In this document: positions 26,142 to 34,518 of the stretch, piece after piece | Layout: every line of letters begins with the position of its first letter | Numbering within the stretch: the first letter of the stretch is position 1 | NCBI RefSeq assembly: GCF_004329815.1 | Contig: NZ_SJPE01000005.1 | Location: 62,001-126,000 of the forward strand | Reading direction: 5' to 3' | Length of the DNA stretch: 64,000 bases | From: Flavobacterium silvisoli | GTDB lineage: Bacteria > Bacteroidota > Bacteroidia > Flavobacteriales > Flavobacteriaceae | Program-made: the position numbers and the translations under genes | The notes under the pieces: model-generated | Told to the model about the DNA's origin: nothing | Database searches by the model: none | What the model saw: the letters and a program-made list of their open reading frames with translations, nothing else

Positions 26142-27132
26142 AATCTAAAATAATTTGGTCAAAAGTCTCCCGATTCGAAATCAATTTACTTTTGATAGGT
26201 AAATAATATAGTTGCGCTTTCAAAATGACAGCCTGCAAACGTACAAAATCCTTTTCGGTTGTAACAATAATTTTGTCGCCTGCTCTGTTTTTTATGTTTA
26301 AAATATCGCTTTCGCTAAAATAATGGTGATCCGAAAAAACCATAACATCATCATTTTGAGATTTTAAATAATCAAAAAAAGGTTGGGGTTTGGCAATTCC
26401 GGCCACTATAACTTTTGCGGCAGATTTTAATTCGCACACCTCTAAACTCCCGTTTTGATTGTAGACCTTCTCGTCATATTCGATACAACTGAAAAATAAC
26501 GGCACATCAAAACCTATTCTTCTTCGGATGTTTTCCTGTGCAAGTTGCGTAATTTCGGGCGGACATTTTGTGACAATTATCATATCTGCTCTTTTGGCGC
26601 CACTTCTGCCTTCGCGAAGGTTTCCGGTTGGAAGTATAAAATCATCACAAAACAAATCGTCGTATGAAGTCAGTAAAATATAAAATCCGGCTTTCACTCT
26701 GCGGTGCTGGTAAGCGTCGTCTAACAAAATAACTTCAGGTTTTTCTTTTTGATTCAACAACTGAGTAATCCCATTGCAACGGTCAGCATCAACAGCCACC
26801 TGAATTTGAGGAAATTTTTGAAAATACTGAAACGGTTCATCACCTAGTGTCTCAGCAGTTGCGTTTTTATCCGCCAAAACAAAACCAACTGATTTTCTTT
26901 TGTATCCTCTGCTTAGGGTAGCTACCTTGTATTTGGGTGAAAGCAACCGAATCAAATATTCAATCTGAGGCGTTTTTCCGGTGCCTCCAACACTCAAATT
27001 CCCAACAACGATTACCGGAATGTCAAAAGTATAGGATTTAAAAATCCCCTTATCGTACAGATAATTTCTCAGTGAAATAATAAAGCCATACAAAATGGCA
27101 AAAGGGAAAAGTAATTTTCGCAACAAAATCAT
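26113..27132 (-). CDS. lpxK: Tetraacyldisaccharide 4'-kinase
   Basis: LpxK phosphorylates the lipid A disaccharide at the 4' position on the inner membrane. ATG 27132 (MILLRKLLFPFAILYGFIIS) is preferred because it begins with the N-terminal membrane helix. An earlier in-frame start would add 19 polar residues. The Walker A is NLSVGGTGKTP at about residues 48-58, and LSRGYKRK and LLDDAYQHRRV are the family motifs. The length of about 339 residues is normal. The 60-bp gap to the divergent gene at 27192 holds the plus-strand promoter. Confidence 0.95.
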   Translation of the reverse strand: MILLRKLLFPFAILYGFIISLRNYLYDKGIFKSYTFDIPVIVVGNLSVGGTGKTPQIEYLIRLLSPKYKVATLSRGYKRKSVGFVLADKNATAETLGDEPFQYFQKFPQIQVAVDADRCNGITQLLNQKEKPEVILLDDAYQHRRVKAGFYILLTSYDDLFCDDFILPTGNLREGRSGAKRADMIIVTKCPPEITQLAQENIRRRIGFDVPLFFSCIEYDEKVYNQNGSLEVCELKSAAKVIVAGIAKPQPFFDYLKSQNDDVMVFSDHHYFSESDILNIKNRAGDKIIVTTEKDFVRLQAVILKAQLYYLPIKSKLISNRETFDQIILDYVGTCSGNR

Positions 27133-27153
27133 AGCACGAAAGTAACGATTTTT

Positions 27154-27161
27154 TATCTTTG
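27154..27161 (+). promoter_or_regulatory. -7 element upstream of the exported protein gene
   Basis: TATCTTTG matches TAnnTTTG exactly, 30 bp before ATG 27192. It lies in the short divergent region with lpxK. No TTG is seen at the right distance. Confidence 0.5.
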
Positions 27162-27191
27162 AATGAAAATTATTCGATTTCAACCGCATTG

Positions 27192-27761
27192 ATGAGAACC
27201 TCTTTTATAAAAATCCTTTTTACCCTACTGCTGACTTCTCCCGCTGTCTTCTCGCAAGAATCAGACAATGCTGTTCTTTTGAAAATCATTTTTACCAAAT
27301 ATTATAAAAACGAAAAAGTTATTGCCAAAGAAAGACTGCAACTGCTGAGTTTTTACTGCAAAAAAGCCCCCAATAACGAAGAAGTACTCGAAGTTATTGC
27401 TAAAAATGATGTGCTGAAAAAAAACGCCGACGAAATCAAGAAACAAATCGACATCACCATTGATGAAAACTGGTCAAAAGAATACAACATACTGTTCGAT
27501 AATCAGAATCAATATTTAAAGAGTAAAGTCAATGCCTGTCTGTCATTCGAAGAATACAAAATAGTATCCGACCGTTTCGGACTGAATAATCAACGTCTGA
27601 TGATAGTAAGCAAACCCATTTATTTTGACAAAAGTAACTTTGCTCTGGTCAAAGTTGCTTTTTACCGAAACATCGAACACAACAGTGGCAGTTATTTATT
27701 GTTTGAAAAAGTAAACGGCGTGTGGACAATTAAAGAATATTTAAACGAATGGGCTACTTAG
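27192..27761 (+). CDS. Exported protein of unknown function
   Basis: I do not recognise a family. ATG 27192 gives the signal peptide MRTSFIKILFTLLLTSPAVFS, cut before QESDN. An upstream in-frame start overlaps the -7 element. The mature protein is about 168 residues, lysine-rich and mostly helical at first (FTKYYKNEKVIAKERLQLLS). Beta-strand patterns at the end (ALVKVAFYRNIEHNSGSYLLF, then VWTIKEYLNEW) resemble an NTF2-like or DUF4878-type fold with a final tryptophan strand. It stands between lpxK and the NIF3-type gene. A location outside the cytoplasm is the only confident statement. Confidence 0.7.
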   Translation: MRTSFIKILFTLLLTSPAVFSQESDNAVLLKIIFTKYYKNEKVIAKERLQLLSFYCKKAPNNEEVLEVIAKNDVLKKNADEIKKQIDITIDENWSKEYNILFDNQNQYLKSKVNACLSFEEYKIVSDRFGLNNQRLMIVSKPIYFDKSNFALVKVAFYRNIEHNSGSYLLFEKVNGVWTIKEYLNEWAT

Positions 27762-27854
27762 TCACTAGGCAAGTGCTCAGTGTTCAGTAAACAGTCACAG
27801 TAATAGAGAAAGAACAGAAAACTTACAACAAACAACGGATAACAGAGACAACCA

Positions 27855-28949
27855 ATGAAAATAAAAGAAATACTCCACATACTCGAAGAAATGGCACCGT
27901 TGGCTTATGCCGAAGATTTTGACAATGTAGGATTGTTAGTGGGCGATGCCAATGCCGAAGCCACCGGAATACTCGTATGCCACGACGCTTTGGAAAGTGT
28001 AATCGAAGAAGCCATCGCTAAAAACTGTAATCTGGTAGTATGCTTCCATCCTATTCTTTTTTCGGGTTTGAAAAAAATAACCGGTAAAAATTATGTGGAG
28101 CGAGCCGTACTCAAAGCCATCAAAAACGACATCGCTATTTATGCGGTACACACGGCTTTAGACAATCACAAACACGGGGTTAACAAAATTTTTTGCGATG
28201 CTTTAGGCCTGGTCAATACCAAAATTTTGATCCCGAAAAAAAATTACATTCAAAAACTGGTAACCTACACCATTCCTGAAAATGTGGAAGAACTGCGCAA
28301 TGCTTTATTTGATGCCGGAGCCGGAAAAATAGGCAACTACGAAGACTGCAGCTTCAACTCTAAAGGTATCGGAACTTACATGGGCAACGAAGACAGCAAT
28401 CCCGAAGTAGGAGAACGTTTCGAATTTGTAGAAAACGAAGAAATCAAAATCGAAGTAACGTTTGAAAAGCACCTGCAACCCAAAATTCTGAAAGCACTCT
28501 TCAGCCATCACGTTTACGAAGAAGTGGCTTATGAAATTTACGATTTACAAAATACCCATCAAAACATAGGATTAGGTATGATTGGCGAACTCGAAAGCTC
28601 TATGTCTGAATCCGATTTTTTAACTTTCGTCAAAAACAAAATGCAATGCGGAGGCATCCGTCACAGTGCTTTATTGGGTAAATCTGTGAAGAAAGTAGCC
28701 GTGTTAGGCGGTTCGGGCAGCTTCGCTATCAGCAACGCCAAACAAGCCGGAGCCGACATCTTTTTAACCGCTGATTTGAAGTATCACAACTTTTACGAAG
28801 CTGAAAATCAATTGGTTTTAGCCGACATCGGACACTTTGAAAGTGAAAGATTTACAAAAAATTACATTGTTGATTTTCTTAAGAAAAAAATCCTTAATTT
28901 TGCCATCATTTTTTCGGAAGAAAATACAAATCCCGTTAAGTACTTATAA
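27855..28949 (+). CDS. NIF3-like dinuclear metal-centre protein
   Basis: The 364 residues form two NIF3 halves around a PII/CutA-like insert, the YqfO layout. The metal motifs are VCHDALESV (His near 43), CFHPILFSG (His near 66) and a C-terminal DIGHFESERF (His and Glu near 331 and 334). The insert (about 125-235) starts KLVTYTIPENVEELRNALF. In the family the pair of metal ions is well established, while the reaction is uncertain; GTP cyclohydrolase-like activity has been proposed for some members. The next gene starts 3 bp after its stop, and this NIF3-coiled-coil pairing is common in flavobacteria. Confidence 0.92.
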   Translation: MKIKEILHILEEMAPLAYAEDFDNVGLLVGDANAEATGILVCHDALESVIEEAIAKNCNLVVCFHPILFSGLKKITGKNYVERAVLKAIKNDIAIYAVHTALDNHKHGVNKIFCDALGLVNTKILIPKKNYIQKLVTYTIPENVEELRNALFDAGAGKIGNYEDCSFNSKGIGTYMGNEDSNPEVGERFEFVENEEIKIEVTFEKHLQPKILKALFSHHVYEEVAYEIYDLQNTHQNIGLGMIGELESSMSESDFLTFVKNKMQCGGIRHSALLGKSVKKVAVLGGSGSFAISNAKQAGADIFLTADLKYHNFYEAENQLVLADIGHFESERFTKNYIVDFLKKKILNFAIIFSEENTNPVKYL

Positions 28950-28952
28950 AAT

Positions 28953-29732
28953 ATGGCGACAGTAAAAGAACTAAGTGTTGAAGACAAATTGAGAGCTATC
29001 TATGACTTACAAATCATAGATACCAGAATTGATGAAATCAGAAACGTTAGAGGAGAATTACCTTTAGAAGTAGAAGATTTAGAAGATGAAGTTACCGGTT
29101 TAAGCACTCGTTTAGATAAATTAAAAAGCGACTTAGTTGCGATTGAAGAGCAAATCAAGACCAAGAAAAATGCCATTGAAGAGCACCAAGCCGCAATAAA
29201 AAAATACACCGAACAACAAAAAAACGTTCGCAACAACAGAGAATTCAACTCATTATCTAAAGAAATAGAATTTCAGGAATTGGAAATCCAGTTGGCTGAA
29301 AAACAAATCAAAGAATTAAAAGCTTCTATCGAACACAAAAAAGAAGTTATTGCAAATTCTAAAGAAAAACTAGATCAAAAAACAGCTCACTTAAAACACA
29401 AAAAAGCTGAATTAAATGACATCATGGCAGAAACCCAAAAAGAAGAAAACTTCTTGATGGAAAAATCAGCCGAATATGAAGCTCAAATCGAACCCCGTTT
29501 GTTGGCCGCTTACAAAAGAATCCGTTCAAGCGTTCGCAACGGTTTAGCCGTAGTATCTATCGAGCGCGGGGCTTCTGCCGGTTCGTTCTTCACCATTCCG
29601 CCGCAAACCCAAGTGGAAATTGCTGCCCGCAAAAAAATCATCACCGATGAGCATTCAGGAAGAATCTTAGTCGATGCTGCTTTGGCTGAAGAAGAAAGAG
29701 AAAAAATGAAACAATTATTTGCTCACTTATAA
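28953..29732 (+). CDS. Coiled-coil protein of the C4 zinc-ribbon (DUF164) family, ribbon cysteines lost
   Basis: Residues about 20-185 are a long antiparallel coiled coil rich in Lys and Glu. The C-terminal part (about 195-245) aligns with the DUF164/CT398 zinc ribbon (phrases IPPQTQVEI and SGRILVD). However, the four expected cysteines are replaced: the first knuckle reads RGASAGSFF and the second DEHSGRIL. No cysteine exists in the protein, so zinc cannot bind in the family's way. The relatives are tied to flagellar or nucleic-acid functions in other phyla; the role here is unknown. It is translationally close to the NIF3 gene (3-bp gap) and followed by a strong terminator. Confidence 0.85.
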   Translation: MATVKELSVEDKLRAIYDLQIIDTRIDEIRNVRGELPLEVEDLEDEVTGLSTRLDKLKSDLVAIEEQIKTKKNAIEEHQAAIKKYTEQQKNVRNNREFNSLSKEIEFQELEIQLAEKQIKELKASIEHKKEVIANSKEKLDQKTAHLKHKKAELNDIMAETQKEENFLMEKSAEYEAQIEPRLLAAYKRIRSSVRNGLAVVSIERGASAGSFFTIPPQTQVEIAARKKIITDEHSGRILVDAALAEEEREKMKQLFAHL

Positions 29733-29739
29733 TATCATG

Positions 29740-29766
29740 AATCCCGACTTGTTCGGGATTTTTTTA
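29740..29766 (+). terminator. Rho-independent terminator abutting the next start codon
   Basis: AATCCCGA (29740-29747) pairs with TCGGGATT (29753-29760), with a 5-nt loop, then T's that run straight into the ATG of the hydrolase gene at 29766. Confidence 0.85.
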
Positions 29767-30611
29767 TGAAAAAAATACAACTCTTTTTCATCACCAAATC
29801 AATAGGCTTTTACCTCAACTGTCTCAGTTATGTCAATGCAGAAAAGGCAAAAACAATAGCCTATCGTTTTTTCAGTCAGCCAAGAAAAGGAAGACTCCAC
29901 AAAAACAAACTTCCCAAAACATTGCACAACAGCACCCGGGAAACCTTTACCTTCAATAACGAAAACATACAAACCTACAAATGGGAGGGCAATAATGAAA
30001 TCATATTATTGGTTCACGGCTGGGAAAGCAATGCTTCTCGTTGGAAAAAAATGCTGCCTCACCTAAAAAAACTGCCCAACACCATCATTGCTATCGATGC
30101 CCCGGCTCACGGCTTAACAGACGGAAAGGAATTCAACGCACCAAAATATGCTGAATTTATCCATGTTTTGGCCCAACAATACAACCCAAAAATCCTGATT
30201 GGTCATTCCATCGGCGGCGCTGCCATCACATATTATCTTCATAAATACAACAACGATCACGTCGAGAAAATCGTTTTGTTGGGTGCCCCCTCCAGTTTCA
30301 AGAAAATAAGCGACAACTTCATACAGCTTCTGAGCCTGAATACCAAAATCCAAACCCTGCTCGAAAACTACTATCTTGAAAAATTCAACATCCACATCAA
30401 TGATTTTTCAGGCCATCTTTTTGCCCAGCATTTCCACCAAAAAGCCATCATCGCTCACGACCTGCAAGACAACATAATCCTGGTAGATGAAGGCAGAATG
30501 TATGCTCAAAGCTGGAAAAATGCCACTTATATCGAAACCAACGGATTCGGTCACAGCATGCACAACGACGAGTTGTATCAAAAAATAGCAGAATTCATAG
30601 CAGAAGCGTAA
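29766..30611 (+). CDS. Alpha/beta hydrolase
   Basis: The 281 residues follow the alpha/beta-hydrolase fold. The oxyanion motif is LLVHGWESNASRWKKM at about 79-94, the nucleophile elbow GHSIGGAA has Ser near 147, IDAPAHGLTDG lies at about 114-124, and a final histidine is near 258 in GFGHSMH. The substrate is unknown; esterase activity is likely. The ATG comes directly after a terminator T-run, so either transcription reads through or a promoter lies inside the hairpin region. The N-terminus, MKKIQLFFITKSIGFYLNCL, is hydrophobic but has no convincing cleavage site. Confidence 0.88.
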   Translation: MKKIQLFFITKSIGFYLNCLSYVNAEKAKTIAYRFFSQPRKGRLHKNKLPKTLHNSTRETFTFNNENIQTYKWEGNNEIILLVHGWESNASRWKKMLPHLKKLPNTIIAIDAPAHGLTDGKEFNAPKYAEFIHVLAQQYNPKILIGHSIGGAAITYYLHKYNNDHVEKIVLLGAPSSFKKISDNFIQLLSLNTKIQTLLENYYLEKFNIHINDFSGHLFAQHFHQKAIIAHDLQDNIILVDEGRMYAQSWKNATYIETNGFGHSMHNDELYQKIAEFIAEA

Positions 30612-30929
30612 TCGCTTTTGCCCTTTTGCATTCCTTTTTCCCGCTGTCCGCGCTACACGGTAGCCACTCCCATCGGGGCTAGACGGGTTTCGTCTTTTGT
30701 ATCTGTATGCAATATTCTTTTAAAATTACTCACACATGACAAGTTTGAATTGTCATTTTTGCAACAGCACAAAACTTCTAAAAACCTGAAAATCAAATTC
30801 AAAAAAAACAGCGAAACACCAGCCGCATAGCCTTTTTTACTTTTATGCAAAAAAAGTAGCAGCAACAAACAAATATTTTCTATTTTTAACAAAATCATTA
30901 ACATTTCACATCACTAACCTTCCTTAACT
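30612..30929. other. Intergenic region of 318 bp
   Basis: No convincing gene lies here. The first third holds the structured repeat at 30640-30687. The rest is AT-rich, with several A- and T-runs, and presumably carries the cphA promoter. The best candidates (such as TATTTTTA near 30885) deviate from TAnnTTTG at the last base. A 70-codon frame spans most of it but has atypical composition and runs through the repeat. Confidence 0.6.
30640..30687 (+). repeat. Structured intergenic repeat of a flavobacterial type
   Basis: The element opens with CCCGCTGTCCG, has a perfect inner hairpin GCTAC-ACG-GTAGC (30652-30664), and closes with CATCGGGGCTAGACGGG, whose last CGGG can pair with the opening CCCG. 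From memory, this layout (conserved CCCGCT and GGGGCTAG flanks around a variable stem) recurs between genes in many Flavobacterium genomes. I cannot verify that here, and there is a single copy in the window. Confidence 0.5.
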
Positions 30930-33554
30930 ATGAAGATTCTGAAAATACAAGCATTACGCGGACCGAATATTTGGAGTGTACAACGCAAAAAATTAATCCA
31001 AATGCGTTTGGATCTGGAGGAAATGGAACAATCGCCTACCAACAAAATAGAAGGTTTCCGCGAACGCATAGAAGCCATGTTCCCCACCATGATTGAACAC
31101 CGCTGCTCAGAAGGCACAAGAGGAGGCTTTTTTTCAAGAGTAGAACGGGGCACCTGGATGGGACATGTCATTGAACATATTGCCCTTGAAATTCAAACAT
31201 TAGCCGGTATGGAAACCGGTTTCGGAAGAACCCGTGAAACCAAAACACCCGGGGTTTACAATGTAGTATTCAGCTACACCGAAGAAAGCGTTGGAATGTT
31301 TGCCGCCGAAAGCGCCGTAGCTATAGCCGAAGCCCTGATTGCCGGCACACCATACAATGTAGAAGCCGACATTCAAAAAATGAGAGAAATCAGAGAGCGG
31401 GTGCGTCTGGGGCCTTCAACTGGAAGTATTGTAGACGAAGCCGTAGCACGCGATATTCCTTGGATTCGTTTAGGAACTAATTCCTTAGTACAGTTGGGCT
31501 ACGGCATCAACCAAATGCGTTTTCAGGCTACCATTACCTGTAAAACAAGCAATATAGCGGTTGACATTGCCTGTAATAAAGAAGAAACCAAACGCATGCT
31601 CGACATGGCTTCTATTCCCGTAGCCAGTGGCAGCATTTGTGTAGATGAAGAAGATTTAGAAAATACCATAAAAAAAATCGGCTACCCTATCGTCATCAAA
31701 CCCCTCGACGGAAATCACGGAAAAGGAGCTTCTATCAACGTAGTAACTTGGGAAGATGCCGTTTCTGGCTTGGCTTATGCTCAAAAATACAGCCGCAGGG
31801 TTATCGTAGAAAAATTCATTACGGGTTTTGACTTCAGAGTTTTAATCATTGATAACAAACTGGTAGCGGCCGCCAAAAGAGTTCCGGCTCACATAGTAGG
31901 TAACGGTACAGACAGCATCCAAAAATTAATAGAAGAAACCAATAAAGATCCACGCCGCGGTTACGGGCATGAAAATGTACTGACCGAAATTGACGTCGAC
32001 AGAGATACTTTAGATTTGTTAGAAAAATTGAACTATACTTTAGAAACCGTTCCTAAAAACGGAGAAATCGTATACCTTAAATCAACCGCAAACCTCAGCA
32101 CCGGAGGAACTTCTGTAGATGTGACCGATATGATGCATCCGGAAAATATATTTCTGTGCGAACGCATTTCGCGCGTAATTGGTTTAGACATTTGTGGTAT
32201 CGATATCATGGCTGAGAACCTTACGCAACCGCTCAAAGAAAACGGAGGCTGTATTCTTGAAGTGAATGCCGCACCGGGGTTCCGCATGCACTTGGCGCCA
32301 AGTGAAGGATTACCGAGGAACGTGGCCGCTCCCGTAATAGATATGCTTTATCCGCCGGGAAAACCCAGTCGCATACCCATCATAGCCGTTACCGGAACCA
32401 ACGGAAAAACCACCACTACCCGATTGATTGCCCATATCGTCAAAAATAATGGATATAAAGTAGGATTCACCACTTCTGACGGGATTTACATTCAAAACCA
32501 CATGATGGAAAAAGGTGATACTACCGGGCCATTATCGGCTGAATATATTTTAAAAGATCCAACGGTCGAATTTGCTGTTTTAGAAACGGCACGTGGAGGA
32601 ATTCTGAGAGCCGGTTTAGGCTTTAGCCGATGTGACATTGCTATCATTACCAACATACAGGAAGACCATTTAGGCTTGGCCGACATTCATACATTAGATG
32701 ATTTGGCACGCGTTAAGAGCGTCGTTGTCCGATCGGTCAAAAAAGAAGGTTGGGCCATTCTGAATGCCGAAGACGAACAGTGTCTGAAAATTGCCAGCGA
32801 ATTGAGTTGTAACATTGCTTACTTCAGTATGGATGAAAACAATCCTACCGTACAAAAGTTTGCCAAAGAAGGAAAAATTGTTGCTGTTTATGAAAACGGA
32901 TACATCACCATTAAAAAAGGCGAATGGAAAATCAGGGTTGAGAGAGCCACACATGTTCCGTTAACCTTGGGTGGTAAAGCAAAATTCATGATTGCCAATG
33001 TATTGGCAGCCACTCTAGCCGCTTATTTACAAGGATTCAAAACCGAGGACATCAGTTTGTCGTTACAAACCTTTATTCCGAGTGCTGCTCAAACTCCGGG
33101 TCGTATGAATATCTTTGATTTCAAAAGATTCAAAGTCATGATTGACTTCGCGCACAATCCATCCGGATATCGCGGTGTAGAAGAATTTTTATCGTCAGTG
33201 GAAGCTACAAAAAAAATTGGTATCATTGCCGGTGTTGGGGACCGTCGTGATGAAGATATTAAAGAATGTGCCACCATTGCTGCCCGAATGTTTGATCACA
33301 TCATCATCAGACAAGAGAAACATTTAAGAGGACGCACCGAGGAGGAAATCATAGGGTTAATCATGGAAGGCATAGAATCTTCTGGGAAATCGGTTACTCA
33401 TGAAATCATTACTAAAGAAACCGAAGCCATTAAACACGCCATCAACAGTGCGCAAGAGGGCACTTTCATTACTGCTTTAAGCGATGTGGTGACCAATGCC
33501 ATTGAAATTGTTCAAGAATATCTGGATAAGGAAAACGAAGATGGTACTATGTAA
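30930..33554 (+). CDS. cphA: Cyanophycin synthetase
   Basis: CphA polymerises aspartate and arginine into the storage polymer multi-L-arginyl-poly-L-aspartate. The 874 residues show an N-terminal domain (1-160), an ATP-grasp domain (about 210-480, with IVIKPLDGNHGKGASINV and CILEVNAAPGFRMH) and a Mur-ligase-like domain. The latter starts at about 488 with P-loop GTNGKTTTT and has DFAHNPSGYRGV near 730 and GVGDRRDED near 770. Length and domain order are canonical. No cyanophycinase or isoaspartyl dipeptidase gene lies next to it, unlike many clusters. Confidence 0.96.
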   Translation: MKILKIQALRGPNIWSVQRKKLIQMRLDLEEMEQSPTNKIEGFRERIEAMFPTMIEHRCSEGTRGGFFSRVERGTWMGHVIEHIALEIQTLAGMETGFGRTRETKTPGVYNVVFSYTEESVGMFAAESAVAIAEALIAGTPYNVEADIQKMREIRERVRLGPSTGSIVDEAVARDIPWIRLGTNSLVQLGYGINQMRFQATITCKTSNIAVDIACNKEETKRMLDMASIPVASGSICVDEEDLENTIKKIGYPIVIKPLDGNHGKGASINVVTWEDAVSGLAYAQKYSRRVIVEKFITGFDFRVLIIDNKLVAAAKRVPAHIVGNGTDSIQKLIEETNKDPRRGYGHENVLTEIDVDRDTLDLLEKLNYTLETVPKNGEIVYLKSTANLSTGGTSVDVTDMMHPENIFLCERISRVIGLDICGIDIMAENLTQPLKENGGCILEVNAAPGFRMHLAPSEGLPRNVAAPVIDMLYPPGKPSRIPIIAVTGTNGKTTTTRLIAHIVKNNGYKVGFTTSDGIYIQNHMMEKGDTTGPLSAEYILKDPTVEFAVLETARGGILRAGLGFSRCDIAIITNIQEDHLGLADIHTLDDLARVKSVVVRSVKKEGWAILNAEDEQCLKIASELSCNIAYFSMDENNPTVQKFAKEGKIVAVYENGYITIKKGEWKIRVERATHVPLTLGGKAKFMIANVLAATLAAYLQGFKTEDISLSLQTFIPSAAQTPGRMNIFDFKRFKVMIDFAHNPSGYRGVEEFLSSVEATKKIGIIAGVGDRRDEDIKECATIAARMFDHIIIRQEKHLRGRTEEEIIGLIMEGIESSGKSVTHEIITKETEAIKHAINSAQEGTFITALSDVVTNAIEIVQEYLDKENEDGTM

Positions 33555-33601
33555 ATTCAGAACGTTACATTATTTCTCTTTACCAAAGAAAATATAAATT
33601 G

Positions 33602-34516
33602 ATGAAATTTAAAACTAAAATCTATAACTTAATCAAAGCGCAACTAAACAAGTTGCCCTATATAAAACCGCTCTATCAACAGTCACAACAGTGTCTTTTT
33701 CCCAACGGTCATTTTTACTCCCCGGTTTTTAACATTGTCGAAATTAAAAGTAGGGAAGAACAAATATGGAAAAACCTAAACGTTGAAGGAATTGCAGGAA
33801 TTGACCTGAGAACAGAGCATCAAAAACAGTTGGCAAAAGTGTTTGAAGGGTATTATGAGGAAATGCCTTTTAAAAGTATCAAAGAGAACCACCAACGGTA
33901 TCAATTCGAAAATTCGTCCTATTCGTATACAGACGGCATCATCTTGTATTCCATGATACGTCACTACAAACCGAAACAAATCATTGAAATCGGTTCCGGA
34001 CACACTTCTGCCCTGATGCTTGATACGAATGAATTGTTTTTTAATAACGATATAAAACTGACTTTTATCGACCCGTATCCGGAAAGACTGTACTCGTTGA
34101 TAACCGAAACAGACAAAAAAAACGTTACAATTTTCCCCAATGATGCACAAACCATCTCACTGGATGTATTTGAAAAATTAAATGCCGGTGACATCCTTTT
34201 TGTTGACAGCACCCATGTAACCAAGACAGGAAGTGATGTCAATTACATATTGTTTGAAATTTTACCTTCACTTAAAAGTGGCGTGATTATTCATTTTCAT
34301 GACATCTTTTATCCTTTTGAATATCCGAAAGACTGGATTTACAGAGGGTATAACTGGAATGAAGATTATATTTTAAGAGCATTTTTGATGTACAACAATC
34401 AGTATGAAATTAAATTTTTTAATCACTACATGCATTTGCTTCATAAAGAAGTATACGAAAAAATGCCTCTAACTTATCAAAATATTGGCGGTAGTTTGTG
34501 GATTGAGAAAAAATAA
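33602..34516 (+). CDS. Class I SAM-dependent methyltransferase-like protein
   Basis: ATG 33602 is chosen; an in-frame TTG sits 3 bp upstream. The 304 residues contain a Rossmann methyltransferase core from about residue 115. Motif I is IIEIGSGHTSALMLD (near 126-140), then LTFIDPYPERL, then a DILFVDSTHVTKTGSDVNY acidic segment (about 199-217) and VIIHFHDIFYPFEYP (about 233-247). This pattern is that of the Methyltransf_24-like group, often found near glycan genes. The substrate is unknown. It is transcribed from 47 bp after cphA and converges on the GlxA-type regulator gene. Confidence 0.82.
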   Translation: MKFKTKIYNLIKAQLNKLPYIKPLYQQSQQCLFPNGHFYSPVFNIVEIKSREEQIWKNLNVEGIAGIDLRTEHQKQLAKVFEGYYEEMPFKSIKENHQRYQFENSSYSYTDGIILYSMIRHYKPKQIIEIGSGHTSALMLDTNELFFNNDIKLTFIDPYPERLYSLITETDKKNVTIFPNDAQTISLDVFEKLNAGDILFVDSTHVTKTGSDVNYILFEILPSLKSGVIIHFHDIFYPFEYPKDWIYRGYNWNEDYILRAFLMYNNQYEIKFFNHYMHLLHKEVYEKMPLTYQNIGGSLWIEKK

Positions 34517-34518
34517 CA

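Noticed and set aside
27762..27854. Possible small RNA or leader before the NIF3-like gene
   Set aside because: The 93 bp are A-rich and show repeats of CAGT-like words but no stable hairpin or promoter-terminator pair.
30618..30830. 70-codon frame in the intergenic region before cphA
   Set aside because: It runs through the structured repeat, has no similarity I know, and its end is low-complexity Lys/Asn/Ser.
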